The notes under the pieces are model-generated. The model saw only the letters and a program-made list of their open reading frames with translations, was not told the origin of the DNA and searched no databases. A program made the position numbers and the translations under genes. DNA of 64,000 bases, from positions 1 to 64,000 of the forward strand of contig NW_026971308.1 of assembly GCF_963678635.1 (NCBI RefSeq), read 5' to 3'. This document shows, in pieces, positions 20,313-31,082 of this stretch (position 1 is the stretch's first letter; every line of letters starts with the position of its first letter). This DNA comes from Symsagittifera roscoffensis (Eukaryota; Xenacoelomorpha; Acoela; Convolutidae).

Positions 20313-21056
20313 TTAAATGGTCCGACTCTTTCTGAGGGCACTCCTTTGCAAAATGTTCGGGCTGTCCACAAGAGAAACAACTTCCCGGGGAGTCTGAATT
20401 TTCATTCCGTAACGACCTCCATTACCAGGGGGAAATTTTGAGCGGTTTTCTTCTGGGTAGGGGTACAACAATTGACGGGGTCGCTGCTGGGCTTCCTGGT
20501 GGGGAGCGGGGATAATAGAGTTAACGAACCTACCCATCATAGCGGTCATATTCTGCATCTGGGTCAGGAGATCGCTCTGTACACTCACCAACTGGCCAAT
20601 CCTGGGGTCTGTGGCTGCCTGTTGTCGTCCGGAAATCAATGCTGTCTGAGACCCCTGCCCGTTAGACCCACTTCCGTCACGGCTCACCTCGGGACCTCGC
20701 TCCGGGACTGTCTCCGCCACCCTCGCCAGGTGAAGCTTCCTCCGATTTCTGGTCCTGGATGACTTGTTCACTAGCTCCGTAAAGAGTCTGTCTCCGCAAA
20801 TCTTGCCGTTCCACTCTTTCCAACGTTCTGTCAACATATACTGGTGTTCCTGGAAAGCGATGTCCAGGAGAGTCCGATTGACCGCAGGGACCACAGGGAA
20901 CGGCACTGAGACCCAAGACATTTCCATCGCACTCGCAATGATGAGGGGAGTTTCCGCCATGAATACTGCTCCGGCTGTGTGGTTGATCGTCATCGCAGAA
21001 GAGGGCCAAACACCGAGGATTAGGGGGATCACCAGTCCGACCAGCCGTGAGTTCAA
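20313..21056 (-). pseudogene. Chimeric frame: env N terminus fused to gag C terminus
   Basis: The duplication junction at 20776/20777 joins the first ~94 env residues (leader through ICGDRLFTE) to gag from LVNKSSRTRNRR onward, in frame, for 247 codons. It is a by-product of the 5.5-kb tandem duplication. The gag part includes a Ser/Gly/Gln-rich stretch and ends before the zinc knuckle, which is in another frame at 20379-20338 and is intact in this copy (CFSCGQPEHFAKEC). Confidence 0.85.
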
Positions 21057-21360
21057 ATGTACGCTACAATTTACAATTTAAACAACACTACTATAAGGAT
21101 GAGACTACGGAGCGTAGGGTCTCAAGGTTCTTAAGTATCCCTCCCAGATTTATCAAAGAAAACTATACTAGTCTATCGATGTCCCCTTAATTCCATTACC
21201 ATTCAACAATCACAGTCTAATATATTATCCCTGAGTCATCTATCTTTTCTAAGTCTAAATTCTACACTACGAGTCCCCTCTTTTTTTTAATCAGTTATTT
21301 TTTTTTGGGGGGGGGGGGGGAGGAATTGTATAAATGGGACTAGTTAGGTTCAGGTTGGAG

Positions 21361-22139
21361 CTATCTCCGCTCGAATTTGCCGATCCCAAAGCGGACAGGT
21401 GGTCTTCGCCTCCGCGTTTGTCGCTCAGGCTCCTCCACACCTCGCTCTGCACTCCGCTCCCTCGGTTCGTCGGGTTCGGAAGGATTGTCGTCCCCTGGGT
21501 CCGGCACATGCAAGGGTTCCTCTTCTCTCCTGGCTTCCAGTTCTACTGCGTCGTAAGTCTCCACAGCGTCAGCCTTGGTGATGGGTTGTTCCTCTTCGGG
21601 AGCTGAATTAACTCGGGCCTCGTTATCCACTCGACCGCGGATCGGCAATTGGGCAACAGGTAGCCTTACTGGTCTCGAGTCACGGGTCCCTTCAATGGCC
21701 ATCTCCACTTCTTCATCCGTAATTCCAGGGTCGTCAGAGAATCCCGCGGATCTTGAAGGCGTTGGTCGTTTACTCGGAGGGGTCTTGTCCACTGGCAAGT
21801 CCTCCTCTACGTAGGGCTTCATTATAATGAAGTGCAAATAGCGAACCTTCGCCGGGTTGGAGGTTCTAGCCACTTTATAATTCACCTCAGAGACCTGGGC
21901 TAAAATCACGTAAGGACCATCCCACGGCAGGAAGAACTTCTTCGTCTTTATCTTCTCCTTGGCCCAAACCCAAACTTTTTCGCCCGTCGCATAAGGTTCC
22001 CCATGAACTCTCTTTCGATACTGGTCCTTCTGACGTCGCTGATTCGTCCCTAGTAATTCCCGAGCGCTGCTGTGGGCATCCCGGAATTGTTCATCGAGCC
22101 ATTCGACAAATGAGCTATCGAGCTATTCGATAGAATAGG
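21361..22139 (-). pseudogene. pol: Integrase C-terminal domain and acidic tail, 5'-proximal copy
   Basis: Equivalent of 15804-16582, with only scattered differences, for example MKPYVEED (here) against MKLYVEED, and R/T, M/R and S/C replacements in the tail. P at the KPY position matches the usual Gypsy form, so this copy is nearer the ancestral state there. Confidence 0.75.
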
Positions 22140-22917
22140 TCAATCGGGTATTGACATTCCTGCCCGTAACCAAATTAAAAGGGGTAGCTCCCGTTGCCCT
22201 GTGTATCGTTGTATTATAACAAAATTCAAGTAGGGTAACATTGTGTCCCATGTCCTCGGATTATCTGCGCAATACTTCGAGATGATGTCTGCGATTACTC
22301 GATTATGTCGCTCCACTTGTCCGTTCCCTTGGGGATGGTAAGGGGAAGTTCGGGATTTATCAATTCCTAACAGCCGGCACATCTCGTGAATTAGGTTGCT
22401 CTCAAAGTTCTTCCCTTGATCGGTATGCAAAACTTTCGGGGCTCCGAGTTTGAGTACCCAGTTCTCCACTATCTCTCTGGCCACCTCCGCCGAGTCAGTA
22501 GATAAAAGGGGTACCGCTATCGCAAATTTCGTAAATAGATCAGTCATCACTAATATATGCTTCGCTCGGGATTTGGCCGCCATCGGCACGGGTCCTAGAA
22601 TATTAGCCGCCACAGTACTGAATCTAATCCCTACTTTGAAAGGAACGAGTCCTGCGACCCTCTTCTTCCCTCCTGTACTTCTGGCTGCACAAGTGAGTCA
22701 CCATTGAATCTTCTTTTCCACATCGGTTCTCATGGTTGGCCACCAAAACCGCTGGCGGATTCGGGAAAGCGTCTTCTTGACCGCAAAGTGTCCCCAACTT
22801 ATCTGTGATGAATGCAGTTGCACAAGAATTACCTTTCTTCCCGATGCGGGGACGACTGTCTGTAGTGTCGGGTGCAAATCGTCCTTCGGGAACCACTTCT
22901 TAAAGAGTATCCCGTCC
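22140..22917 (-). pseudogene. pol: Integrase zinc domain and core, 5'-proximal copy
   Basis: The same TGA interrupts the zinc domain (22700-22698) and the same frameshift occurs near 22237. The catalytic acids are kept. One visible difference is AANILGPVP here against AADILGPVP in the other copy, where Asp is the usual residue and probably contributes to the first catalytic region. Confidence 0.85.
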
Positions 22918-22943
22918 CTGATGCTCAGTTCGTTCCATCTCGA

Positions 22944-23498
22944 TCAATATGCTAACGCTTCGGGTCCGTGCTGTATTGCGTATTCCTTCGGAATGAGGTT
23001 CGTTCCTAGCGAAGGCATATCGCACTTGCCGCCATCTAACTCCGCCCAGTAGAACACCTGGGAAATGGCGTCATCTTCTCTCTGCAATCTCGAAATCTCT
23101 GATGGGGTTCGCTCCCATGTGATGGCCTCATCTTCGGTGTCGGTCCCTTCCTCGTTTAGGACTGCAACTGTCTCGACTCCTGGGGTTTCGACTCTCCGTA
23201 GTGCTTCCTCGAGGGACACGGGTTTGGGGCATTGGCCGAAAGCCTCCTCTCGTTCGCCTGATAGCCAATCCGGTCCCTGCTCCAGCATTCGAGACAAACC
23301 TTTGCGATTCCATTTTTATTTCCAGCACGGTGAACCACTTGAAACTCGAATTCTTGAAGTTGTTGCTGCATCCTGAACGTTATCCCATCGGGTTCTTTCT
23401 GCTGAAACAGCCACTGGAGGCTCGAGTGATCTGTCCGAAGCACAAATTTCACTCCCCAGATGTACCCCACAAACTTCACTCCACAAACTTCACTCCCC
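22944..23498 (-). pseudogene. pol: RNase H C-terminal part and linker, 5'-proximal copy
   Basis: Equivalent of 17387-17941. The 1-nt shift before GLSRML and the terminal TGA are shared with it. Differences are single residues (for example DWLSGE here against DWLPGE, and GTDTED against GADTED). Confidence 0.8.
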
Positions 23499-23697
23499 AG
23501 TGCATCGAAGGTCTGATGTATCTTTGGGATTGGGAAAGCATCCTTGACAGTCACGTCGTTTAACTTCCGATAGTCCATGCAGAACCGCCAACTGCCGTCT
23601 TTCTTCGTCTGGAGGACGATCGGGGCACTGTATTGGCTTTTGGAGGGCTGGATCACACCCCTCTTCAACGTGCTCTGAACTTCTTCTCGGATGATGG
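23499..23697 (-). pseudogene. Misplaced RT fragment inside RNase H, 5'-proximal copy
   Basis: Equivalent of 17942-18140. The source segment in this copy is 24537-24736. Because both tandem copies carry it, the insertion is older than the 5.5-kb duplication. Confidence 0.85.
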
Positions 23698-24265
23698 TTC
23701 ACTCCCCAGACTTGAACTATTTCACTGCCCGGACCACCGCCAGCGCTTAACGTTTCGTAGTGGAATAATTCGTTTCCGTTTTCGAGAGGACCCGACTCGC
23801 AAACACTAACGGCCGTTCGTCGCCATGGATGACATTGGACAGCACCGCCCCCAAACTCGTGTTGCTGGCATCCGTGTCTACAATGAAACTCCCGGTGTAG
23901 TCTGGGAATTCCAAGACCGGAGCGGTGATGAGCTCCCGTCTTAGTCGTTCGAAGGCCGCCTGGCATTCGTCTGTCCACACGAAGGGTACCTTCGTTTTGG
24001 CGAGTGAGGACAACGGGCTAGCTATCCCTGCGAAGTCCTTCATGAATCGGCAGTAGTAATTGCAAAATCCCAAAGAGGATCTCACACCCTTCACGGTGGT
24101 GGGCACCGGCCAGTTAGAAACTACCTCCACTTTCTTGGGGTCCACTTGGATCCCTTCACTTCCGATGATGTGGCTCAAGTAGATGACTTCTTTTTGAACC
24201 AATCTGCACTTCTTTGGTTTCAGTTTTAGGTTCGCAGCTCTCAAGAGCTGGAAGGTAGCCCGCAA
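23698..24265 (-). pseudogene. pol: RT connection and RNase H N-terminal part, 5'-proximal copy
   Basis: Equivalent of 18141-18708. The translated frames of the two copies are identical, including the TAA after NYSTTKR at 23747, so they diverged very recently. Confidence 0.85.
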
Positions 24266-25048
24266 TTACTTAAAGTGGTCATCCTTGGTTGGAATGTAGA
24301 CCAGCACGTCGTCCAAGAACACCAGGGCCCACTTCCACAAGTGCTCTCTGAACAACTCGTTCATCAACCGCTGGAAGGTTCCCGGGGCATTGGATAATCC
24401 AAATGGCATCATGACATATTCGTAAAACCCGCCGTCAGGAGTGACGAAGGCTGTCTTGTGTCGGTCCTCTTCAGCCACTGGAACTTGCCAATAACCTCTT
24501 GCCAAATCCAGGGAGGAAAATTACTTCTGACCATTCAGTGCATCGAAGGTCTGATGTATCTTTGGGACTGGGAAAGCATCCTTGACAGTCACGTCGTTTA
24601 ACTTCCGATAGTCCACGCAGAACCGCCAACTGCCGTCTTTCTTCGTCTGGAGGACGATCGGGGCACTGTATGGGCTTTTGAAGGGCTGGATCACACCCCT
24701 CTTCAACGTGCTCTGAAATTCTTCTCGGATGATGGGTAACTTGGCGGGGGAAGCCCGGTGAGGGGGAATTTTAATCGGGCAAGTATCCCCGGTGTCGATC
24801 TTGTGCGTCACTAGGTTAGTCTGATCCAATTCCGCATCCGTTAAGGCAAACACATCTCTATACTCCTGAACTAACTCCTTCAGTCGTGTCTTTTCAGTCT
24901 CGGTCACATCGGGGGCTGACAAATCCAGGATTTTCTCGACATCTTCATCTAGGTACGGTTGGGCCTGCCCTTGAAGACTTTCGGGATCACCTTCGTCCCC
25001 AGCTCGTACCTCATGGTCTCCATCGAGGGAGGGCCAACCGTTCACCAC
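24266..25048 (-). pseudogene. pol: Reverse transcriptase palm/fingers, 5'-proximal copy
   Basis: Equivalent of 18709-19491, with the same motifs (YRKLNDVTVKD, PFGLSNAPGTF, FLDDVL) and the same in-frame stops at 24521 and 24266. It lies in the same frame as the protease upstream, so the ancestral pol was one long frame from protease through RNase H. Confidence 0.9.
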
Positions 25049-25102
25049 ATCGCCCGGTCCATACGAAGGTCCCGACTCAACTTCCGGGACTGTGGAGTAT
25101 GC

Positions 25103-25848
25103 TCACGAAAGGGTGGGAGGTGACGATACTTCTTTAGATTCGCTGAACTCTGAGACAGAGACAGTGGGGTACTTCGTTATCCTCCGCATCTCGTAGTGTA
25201 GAGGAACTATGGATCCCTCCTTTGGCCCAGTCCATAAATTGTCGCAGTGGAAATCCAACGAGCACTCGTGTTCCTTCAATGATCGAAGGCCAATGATCAT
25301 CTCCGCCTTCAGTTCGGGTACGACCAGAGCTTCGATCTCGTCGTCAATAGAGCCTAGCTTCAGGTTCGTGGTAGCCCATCCTTCAACTCCTACTTGACGT
25401 CCATCCGCAGTCTCTAATGTCCCTTTGTATGGCTTTAGGGTGGGGGCCGATACAAGGTTCCGGTACACTTCACTTCGGATAAGATTGATCGTCGCTCCCG
25501 TATAGACCAGGGCTTTCACTGGTATCCTTCCTAGTCGTGCCTCTGCTATTAAACCGAAGGGTGCTTCGGGGACTTGGCATACGCTCACAAACTCCAGCGA
25601 CGTCTCGGTCTGGCACTGGATACTCGAGGTCCGTTTCGGTTCTTCGGGTAGCGAGGGTACTTCAGTCTGCTTCAGGATTCGGGGAGTGATCAGGGGTTTG
25701 GGATCCAATTGGGGAGTGGGGAAGGAAAAGGGGGGGGGGGAGGCGTTGACTAATTGTTGCTTCTTGAAATTGGCCGGGACGAAGCCTCCCTGGTGCATAT
25801 TTACAGTCCCGGCCCTCGGCAGTTTAAATGGTCCGACTCTTTCTGAGG
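25103..25848 (-). pseudogene. pol: Aspartic protease region, 5'-proximal copy
   Basis: Same core as 19546-20196, with Tyr at the catalytic Asp position (TAT at 25504-25502). It lacks 15 residues in the variable segment before the protease (EVPS joins directly to LPEEP). Fused N-terminally to a Pro-rich linker that follows the gag zinc knuckle. Confidence 0.8.
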
Positions 25849-26888
25849 GCACTCCTTTGCAAAAGGTTCGGGCTGTCCACAAGAGAAACAACTTCCCGGG
25901 GAGTCTGAATTTTCATTCCGTAACGACCTCCATTACCAGGGGGAAAATTTGAGCGGTTTTCTTCTGGGTAGGGGTACAACAATTGACGGGGTCGCTGCTG
26001 GGCTTCCTGGTGGGGAGCGGGGATAATAGAGTTAACGAACCTACCCATCATAGCGGTCATATTCTGCATCTGGGTCAGGAGATCGCTCTGTACACTCACC
26101 AACTGGCCAATCCTGGGGTCTGTGGCTGCCTGTTGTCGTCCGGAAATCAATGCTGTCTGAGACCCCTGCCCGTTAGACCCACTTCCGTCACGGCTCACCT
26201 CGGGACCTCGCTCCGGGACTGTCTCCGCCACCCTCGCCAGGTGAAGCTTCCTCCGATTTCTGGTCCTGGATGACTTGTTCACTAGCTCCAACGCCTGAGC
26301 TCGGGCCACCGCTTGCGCCAAACTGCCCAATTCCTCGCGTAACAATAAGTCTTGTAAATCCACGTCGAATAATCTATCGATAAAATGCTCGCGGTTCATG
26401 TCATCTCGAGCTTGGGCCCCAATGTTCGCGTTCGCTACGTCTCCCAGGGATCGGACTCGTCGCGAGAATTCTCTGAGTCCCTCTTTCTCACTTTGCATTA
26501 AGTTCTTGAACTCGGCCCGTGCGCCTGCTTGGGTCTGGAATGGCATCATTCGATGGTCGAGTTCTCCCAGCATTCGGCCCAGGGTCGGGTCGTCGAACCC
26601 ATCAACTTCCTCTCGGAAGTGTGCTGGCATACTCGTGAATTCGTCTAGTGCCCAACCTGTCAAACATGTTGGCAAGATCATCCGAGCCTACTCATCATCC
26701 CACCGGTTCGCGTCGGCGACCCACGCGAGATGCTTTCTCCAGTCGTCCCAATTCTGATAACTGTTCGACGGAATTCGGTCTGGTCGGATCGTACCAAACC
26801 CGAACACTCCCTGCTGCCTGTCAAGTGCATTCGCCGCTGCCACTGCAGCCTCTGCCATGAGTTGTCTGTCTTGATCGTTCAGGGCCAT
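25824..26888 (-). pseudogene. gag: gag: capsid and nucleocapsid region
   Basis: The first ATG in frame is at 26888 (MALNDQDRQLMAEAA). The frame is broken by TAG at 26690-26688, just before RMILPTCLTGWALDEF, and then runs to 25824. The middle carries the retrotransposon Gag pattern (MPFQTQAGARAEFKNLMQ, LREFSRRVRSLGDVA, FIDRLFDVDLQDLL). A CCHC knuckle follows in another frame at 25890-25849, but its His is Pro in this copy (CFSCGQPEPFAKEC). The gag start lies 69 bp inside the primer-binding site, so the leader is very short. Confidence 0.82.
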
Positions 26889-26956
26889 CGCGATCGTTCC
26901 TTCGTTATCGTCGTAATCGCGCACAAATCGTCGTTGCAACTACAATCCAGAATAGC

Positions 26957-26974
26957 GCCCACCCAGGAGCGCCA
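26957..26974 (-). promoter_or_regulatory. tRNA primer-binding site of element 1
   Basis: On the element strand, one base after the LTR end TTTACA comes TGGCGCTCCTGGGTGGGC. The TGG start and position fit a site complementary to the CCA end of a host tRNA. I cannot name the tRNA without a tRNA set. Confidence 0.7.
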
Positions 26975-29282
26975 CTGTAAACTCGGAGAAATTCACAATA
27001 TCTCTAGGCCGGTCTCTCTCGCTAGTTCACACCGCCGCAATATGTTTCCTCTAATACTAGGGTCAGTGGGATGACTAAATCCCAGTAGTGTTTACAATCC
27101 CGAAAGGGTTGAGTTGGTGGTTGGCCGCTCTGTACCGTATTTCGTTGCTCGCCCCGTGATTCGTGCTCTTCCGACTGTATCTCGACCGTCAATCAATAAT
27201 CGACCGCAACAACAATTCCAATAATAAGAATGAATTAAGAAATGAATATAACCAAATACAGAGTAGCCTATAATTGGCTGGAATTTAAATTAATCGTTTA
27301 ATTAAAGAAAAGCGTCTGCGGTTTATATTAACTAACTAATTGCCTTCAACAGTTATTTATTTTACAACCCTAATTATCTTCAGAGCTATCTTCTCTGAGC
27401 TACACTTTAATCTCGAAAGTACTTTAGAAAGAAAAAATCACCTCACCCGATAAATTAACAACTTTCACGAAGTTGTTCCTTTAAGGCTTTTTGTAACTTT
27501 TTCCAACCGACTTACTTAGTCCTCGTCAACTTTCGTTCTCCACTCGCAAAGGTCGACCAGATCGTTCGTACCTTATAGCTTTTTACCCTCAGTTTTAGTT
27601 AGAGATGCCATCTCCCTAAAAGTTTTAACATTTACTTATGTGCCTCCTACGCCGCGTTCCAGTTCGTAAATTCAGCATGATCGTATTAATTTAAATGCCA
27701 AGTTCAAAATGCCAATCAAAGCTATGCTAAACAAATTACAAATGCAACTTCAACTTAATTCAAGCTATGTTTACATATCAAAAGACCCAAGGATTTTATT
27801 TAATTTTCCCGTATCTTTTCCCTTTTTCCAAGCCTAGGATAATTTCCTAGTGAACTTAATTTTCCAATCATCATAATCCAAAAATTCTCATACTTAACCT
27901 ATTCAAATTTCAACCTAATCGACCTTCAGGGTAAGCCGTTCTCTTAACCGGGGTCCAATTGAGCCAATAAGACATTCCCCAGAAGCCAATGGAATATCCT
28001 GTGCATTCCTAACGTTTAGACTAATTAATTCCCCATTCCCTCATTTACATTGCCAAATTGATATGCGACTTTTTTTCTGTGCCATTGACGCATTTCTTTT
28101 TATAGTTCATTCACCATGTCAAAATGAACCCAATGTTTTTTTGGCTAACTCTTAATAATTCCAGCAATACACCATTATACATTAAGCCAAGATATTCCAT
28201 CAATTTCGGAGAAATGCCTAAACATTTCCTCATGCATGCAAATCGCTAATCCCGGATCCATCAAATAGTCAATGAACCTCCCTAATTACAAAACATATGA
28301 TTTGGACTATTCTCCGGTGCTAAATTTAAGGGTTTTGGGCCTAAAAATGTAAAATGTCAAATAAAGGTAATCCCGGGGTCACCCGGGGTCAAATCTCCCA
28401 TAATCGATTTGAGGTCACATGAAGGTCATACCTACCAAGTTTCATCCATATCCGACAAATACTTCCCGAGTTATCCCATTTTTAAGGTCCATTATCACTT
28501 TTCCTGGCAAAGCTCAATTAGCACCGGAAAGGTCAACTGGGAACTAAGTTATACAGAGATCCATTTTACCGGGGCGGGTCCTACTACACATAAGTACCCT
28601 AAAATCGATATGCCCTCGTGCATTATATTTCATAATTTGCCCATTAACACCTCCAGGGGTTGATCTTCCCAAGTGCTAATAGCCCGTGCCCTTATCACCC
28701 AATCGGATCATTATCTTAAAATACGATAGACCATGTCATTATCTATCATCCCTGTAAATTTCAGCTCCCTAGGGTCATTGGGGGTTGAGAAATAGCCTCC
28801 GGAAGTCGGGTAGGGGTTTGTTTGTTTGGGGCATAAATCGGGCCGGGGTGACCTTGGGGTTCCGAAACTTCAAACTTAAGCTTCCCTTGCCTAGGGCTAC
28901 CACATACATAAAAATGAGCTCAATCGGACCAGTAGTTAAGGATTTCCAGTGGGGCCATTTGCACTCCCGGGAACCGTTATCACTCGGCCCCGGGTGGTCG
29001 AGCGGGTCCGGCCCTTTGCATGCCCGGGTCAAATCATCTCTAGTATCACCCCACAAACTTTCATAAAGTTCGCCCCAGTAGCTCCCGAGCTGGGGGAAGT
29101 TGCTGGGAGCTATTTCATAGCCTATTTTCGCAAAGGAGGGGGATTAATTCCATGAACTTAAGCAATTACAAGTTTAATTCAATCTTAACTAAACTACTTT
29201 ATTATTTACCAATCGCTCAGTGAGTCGCGTACTACACGTTCAAATCATCCTATTACGCGTTTTTCAATTCATCGTCGCTATC

Positions 29283-30241
29283 ATAGATTTTGAAACATAT
29301 ACCAAATTTTCCCACTACCTTAAGGCCGATTCAATAAGGAAGGATGATATTGTCTGCCCGCTTTCCCGAAACCAACGGAAAGTCTTTCGCTTGAAGGTAA
29401 GAAATTTTCCCTCATCGATCATACGCTATACCTAAGACGGAAAGGTTGTTCTACACGACCTTAACGTCACCCCCGTGCTCCGCAACCTACACAAGTTGAC
29501 ATTAAACCACCAGGGAAATTACCGCAAATTGCATCAAGAAGCACGTTCGAAGTATTTTATAGAGGGAGACCTCCAAAGCAAGTGTAGAGAAGTTTGCTTC
29601 GAGTGTATCACGTGCACCGAAGCCAGGATGATTTTATACGATGAGGTCCCTATGCGGCACTTATCAGCCAAGACCCGCGAACGAATATGCCAGACGATTA
29701 TGACACCGGAGAAGAAAGCGAAGGGAAATTGGTCGCATAAGCGTCGCGTCCCTGTCTTCATTGCCGGGAAAAACCCTATTGCCACCCAGGACTGCGATAG
29801 CGCCAACATTCGTACGCACGAACCGATTACAATTGAAGGTGCTTGTACTCTTTCTTCTTGTTTTCTGGATTGCATACATTACCTTATTACCGGTAGAAAG
29901 GTACAGTCGTACCGCCTGGTACGAACCTTAGAGGATCGGCAATCGTGCGAACAAAAGCTGTTAGGCTCCTATTATTACCCTTATCACGATCCCAACAAAA
30001 CATTATTATCCCGAGGAATGAATGACTCCGACATGCACCTTCTCGCCGAAATGCTCGGAGTACATATATACGAGTACCGGGACGACCTAAGTCCCCCTAA
30101 GTGGAGTTACATCGCGGGGAATAAGCACGGAAAAACGGATCGGAAGCCATCTACCTCCAGTACTGGATGCAACATGAGGGGGTCTATAAGGGGAAGGGGC
30201 ACGTCGTCCTTATTATTGGGATGCGTCCAAAAACGTCATAA
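29283..30241 (+). pseudogene. HHCC-OTU antisense LTR gene (right copy)
   Basis: Homologue of 9262-10220. The start codon is ATA here (tcatagattttg) and a deletion near 29396 breaks the frame before the zinc domain; TAA follows at 29433. From 29475 the frame is open again through LHKLTLNHQGNYRKL, VCFECITC, SSCFLDCIHYLITG and MLGVHIYEYRDD. The 5-bp tandem repeat that puts the His segment out of frame is also here (acggatcggaagcc, with one substitution), so it predates insertion. GHVVLIIG is kept in the shifted frame, stopping at 30241. The zinc and OTU segments show mainly conservative changes relative to the left copy. Confidence 0.72.
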
Positions 30242-30474
30242 ATTTATCCAAAATCCCCTTTTGCTTTCACCTTTCATATTATTTCATATATCAGCCTCAT
30301 TTTCATTTGGTTATTTAATTTCCACCAATTTGGATATAAATTATGCACATGCTTCGATTCGTTCAACTCTGACAATTATTTACAACAAATATTTACTAGC
30401 TTTTAGGACGTTCGATTTTGGGCTGTGCGAATCATTCTAATCTGAATCGCCGCTTACTTCAGTTGCTGTAAAAC

Positions 30475-30541
30475 GTGAGTAGTCTTTTGGTATAAACTTT
30501 CAATAATTTGTTTTGAATATTTTGTAACTTGTATTTTTCAG
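30475..30541 (+). other. Predicted 67-bp intron in the right LTR
   Basis: GTGAGT donor at 30475 and gtatttttcag acceptor ending at 30541, equal in length to the left-copy intron. The acceptor differs by one base (c for t before ag), and here it matches the consensus better. Confidence 0.5.
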
Positions 30542-30589
30542 CCCCTCTTTTCACTTAACTTAGAAACAACCTCTTTTTGTTCTATTTAG

Positions 30590-30983
30590 AATCAATTTTG
30601 AATCGAATATCAACGTGCCCTACAATCAAATTTGGATCCTGAAGTTCGAAGGGGTGTGGCATAAGGCTGTCCCCTTCTTCTGGTTCGAACGGCCGGAGAA
30701 AAATGACTTCCCCCTTCGGATCCTCACGATTCGAGCGGCGGCCTACCTAGGGGACGTCCGTGGTGACTTCGATGTGTTTCTACTATAGATAATATACATC
30801 CACGAATGAAAAGAAGATTACATGTCCCTGAATCCAGGAAGCCCCGTCGCCCGGGAACTGATACGCCAGTTGAAGACATGGGCGAAAAAACTCGGCTCAG
30901 AACAAAAGGAATTAAAGGCCGACATTGGTGAGGTCGGGTCCCTCGTTGACCTGGCCTCCGAATATATCGATCTATTGATGTAA
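30590..30983 (+). pseudogene. Second antisense LTR ORF, unidentified (right copy)
   Basis: Opens at an acceptor-like tctatttag and stays open through VPFFWFERPEKND and YLGDVRGDFDVF, where the left copy has a stop and a deletion. It then meets TAG near 30786, where the left copy has Trp, and a further TGA near 30806. The C-terminal helix segment is retained to TAA at 30981. The lesions of the two LTRs do not coincide, so at integration this ORF was probably intact. Confidence 0.5.
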
Positions 30984-31077
30984 ATATTACTCTCCATTAT
31001 TTATATAAAAGGATTGAATTTAAATTTAAACTGCGTTTTCCGGCTATATGAGTTCAGGTAGAATCACATATTCTACA

Positions 31078-31082
31078 TAGAT
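31078..31082. other. Right target-site duplication TAGAT
   Basis: Exact copy of 7046-7050, directly after the LTR terminus TACA. Confidence 0.9.

Larger units (their letters stand above)
15225..20776. repeat. ~5.5-kb tandem duplication, 3'-proximal copy
   Basis: 15225-20776 and 20777-26287 are near-identical direct repeats containing the env 5' end, all of pol and the gag 3' end. The offset is 5552-5557 bp over most of the length. This copy keeps a 45-bp in-frame segment at about 20098-20142 that the other lacks, and has a shorter G run near 15757. Shared stops and frameshifts show the duplication happened after the element had decayed. Confidence 0.95.
20777..26287. repeat. ~5.5-kb tandem duplication, 5'-proximal copy
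   Basis: Second copy of 15225-20776. Its gag end is continuous with the rest of gag and the 5' LTR, so this is the copy that keeps the original upstream context, while the other copy keeps the original env context. The 45-bp segment missing here (near 25657) was lost after or during the duplication. Confidence 0.95.
7051..31077 (-). mobile_element. Complete env-bearing Ty3/Gypsy-like LTR element with giant LTRs, about 24 kb
   Basis: The element reads right to left: 5' LTR (31077-26976), primer-binding site, gag, protease, RT, RNase H, integrase, env, polypurine tract, 3' LTR (11057-7051). Both LTRs run TGTA...TACA and the 5-bp target duplication is intact. Two internal tandem duplications (~5.5 kb and 1.69 kb) enlarge it; without them it would be about 16.8 kb. 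GC content is about half, against roughly one third in the flanking DNA. Reading frames are broken by many stops and frameshifts, so it cannot move on its own. Each LTR contains an antisense HHCC-OTU gene, which is unusual for this family. Confidence 0.93.
26976..31077 (-). repeat. 5' LTR of element 1 (4102 bp)
   Basis: It begins TGTAAACTCGG on the plus strand and ends ATTCTACA, followed by the TSD. It is homologous to 7051-11057 along its length and carries an extra ~95 bp at about 28928-29030 (cactcccgggaaccgttatc region). A GC-rich direct repeat ccggggtcacccggggtca lies at about 28373. Apart from the antisense ORFs (29283-30983) no gene is evident. Confidence 0.92.
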
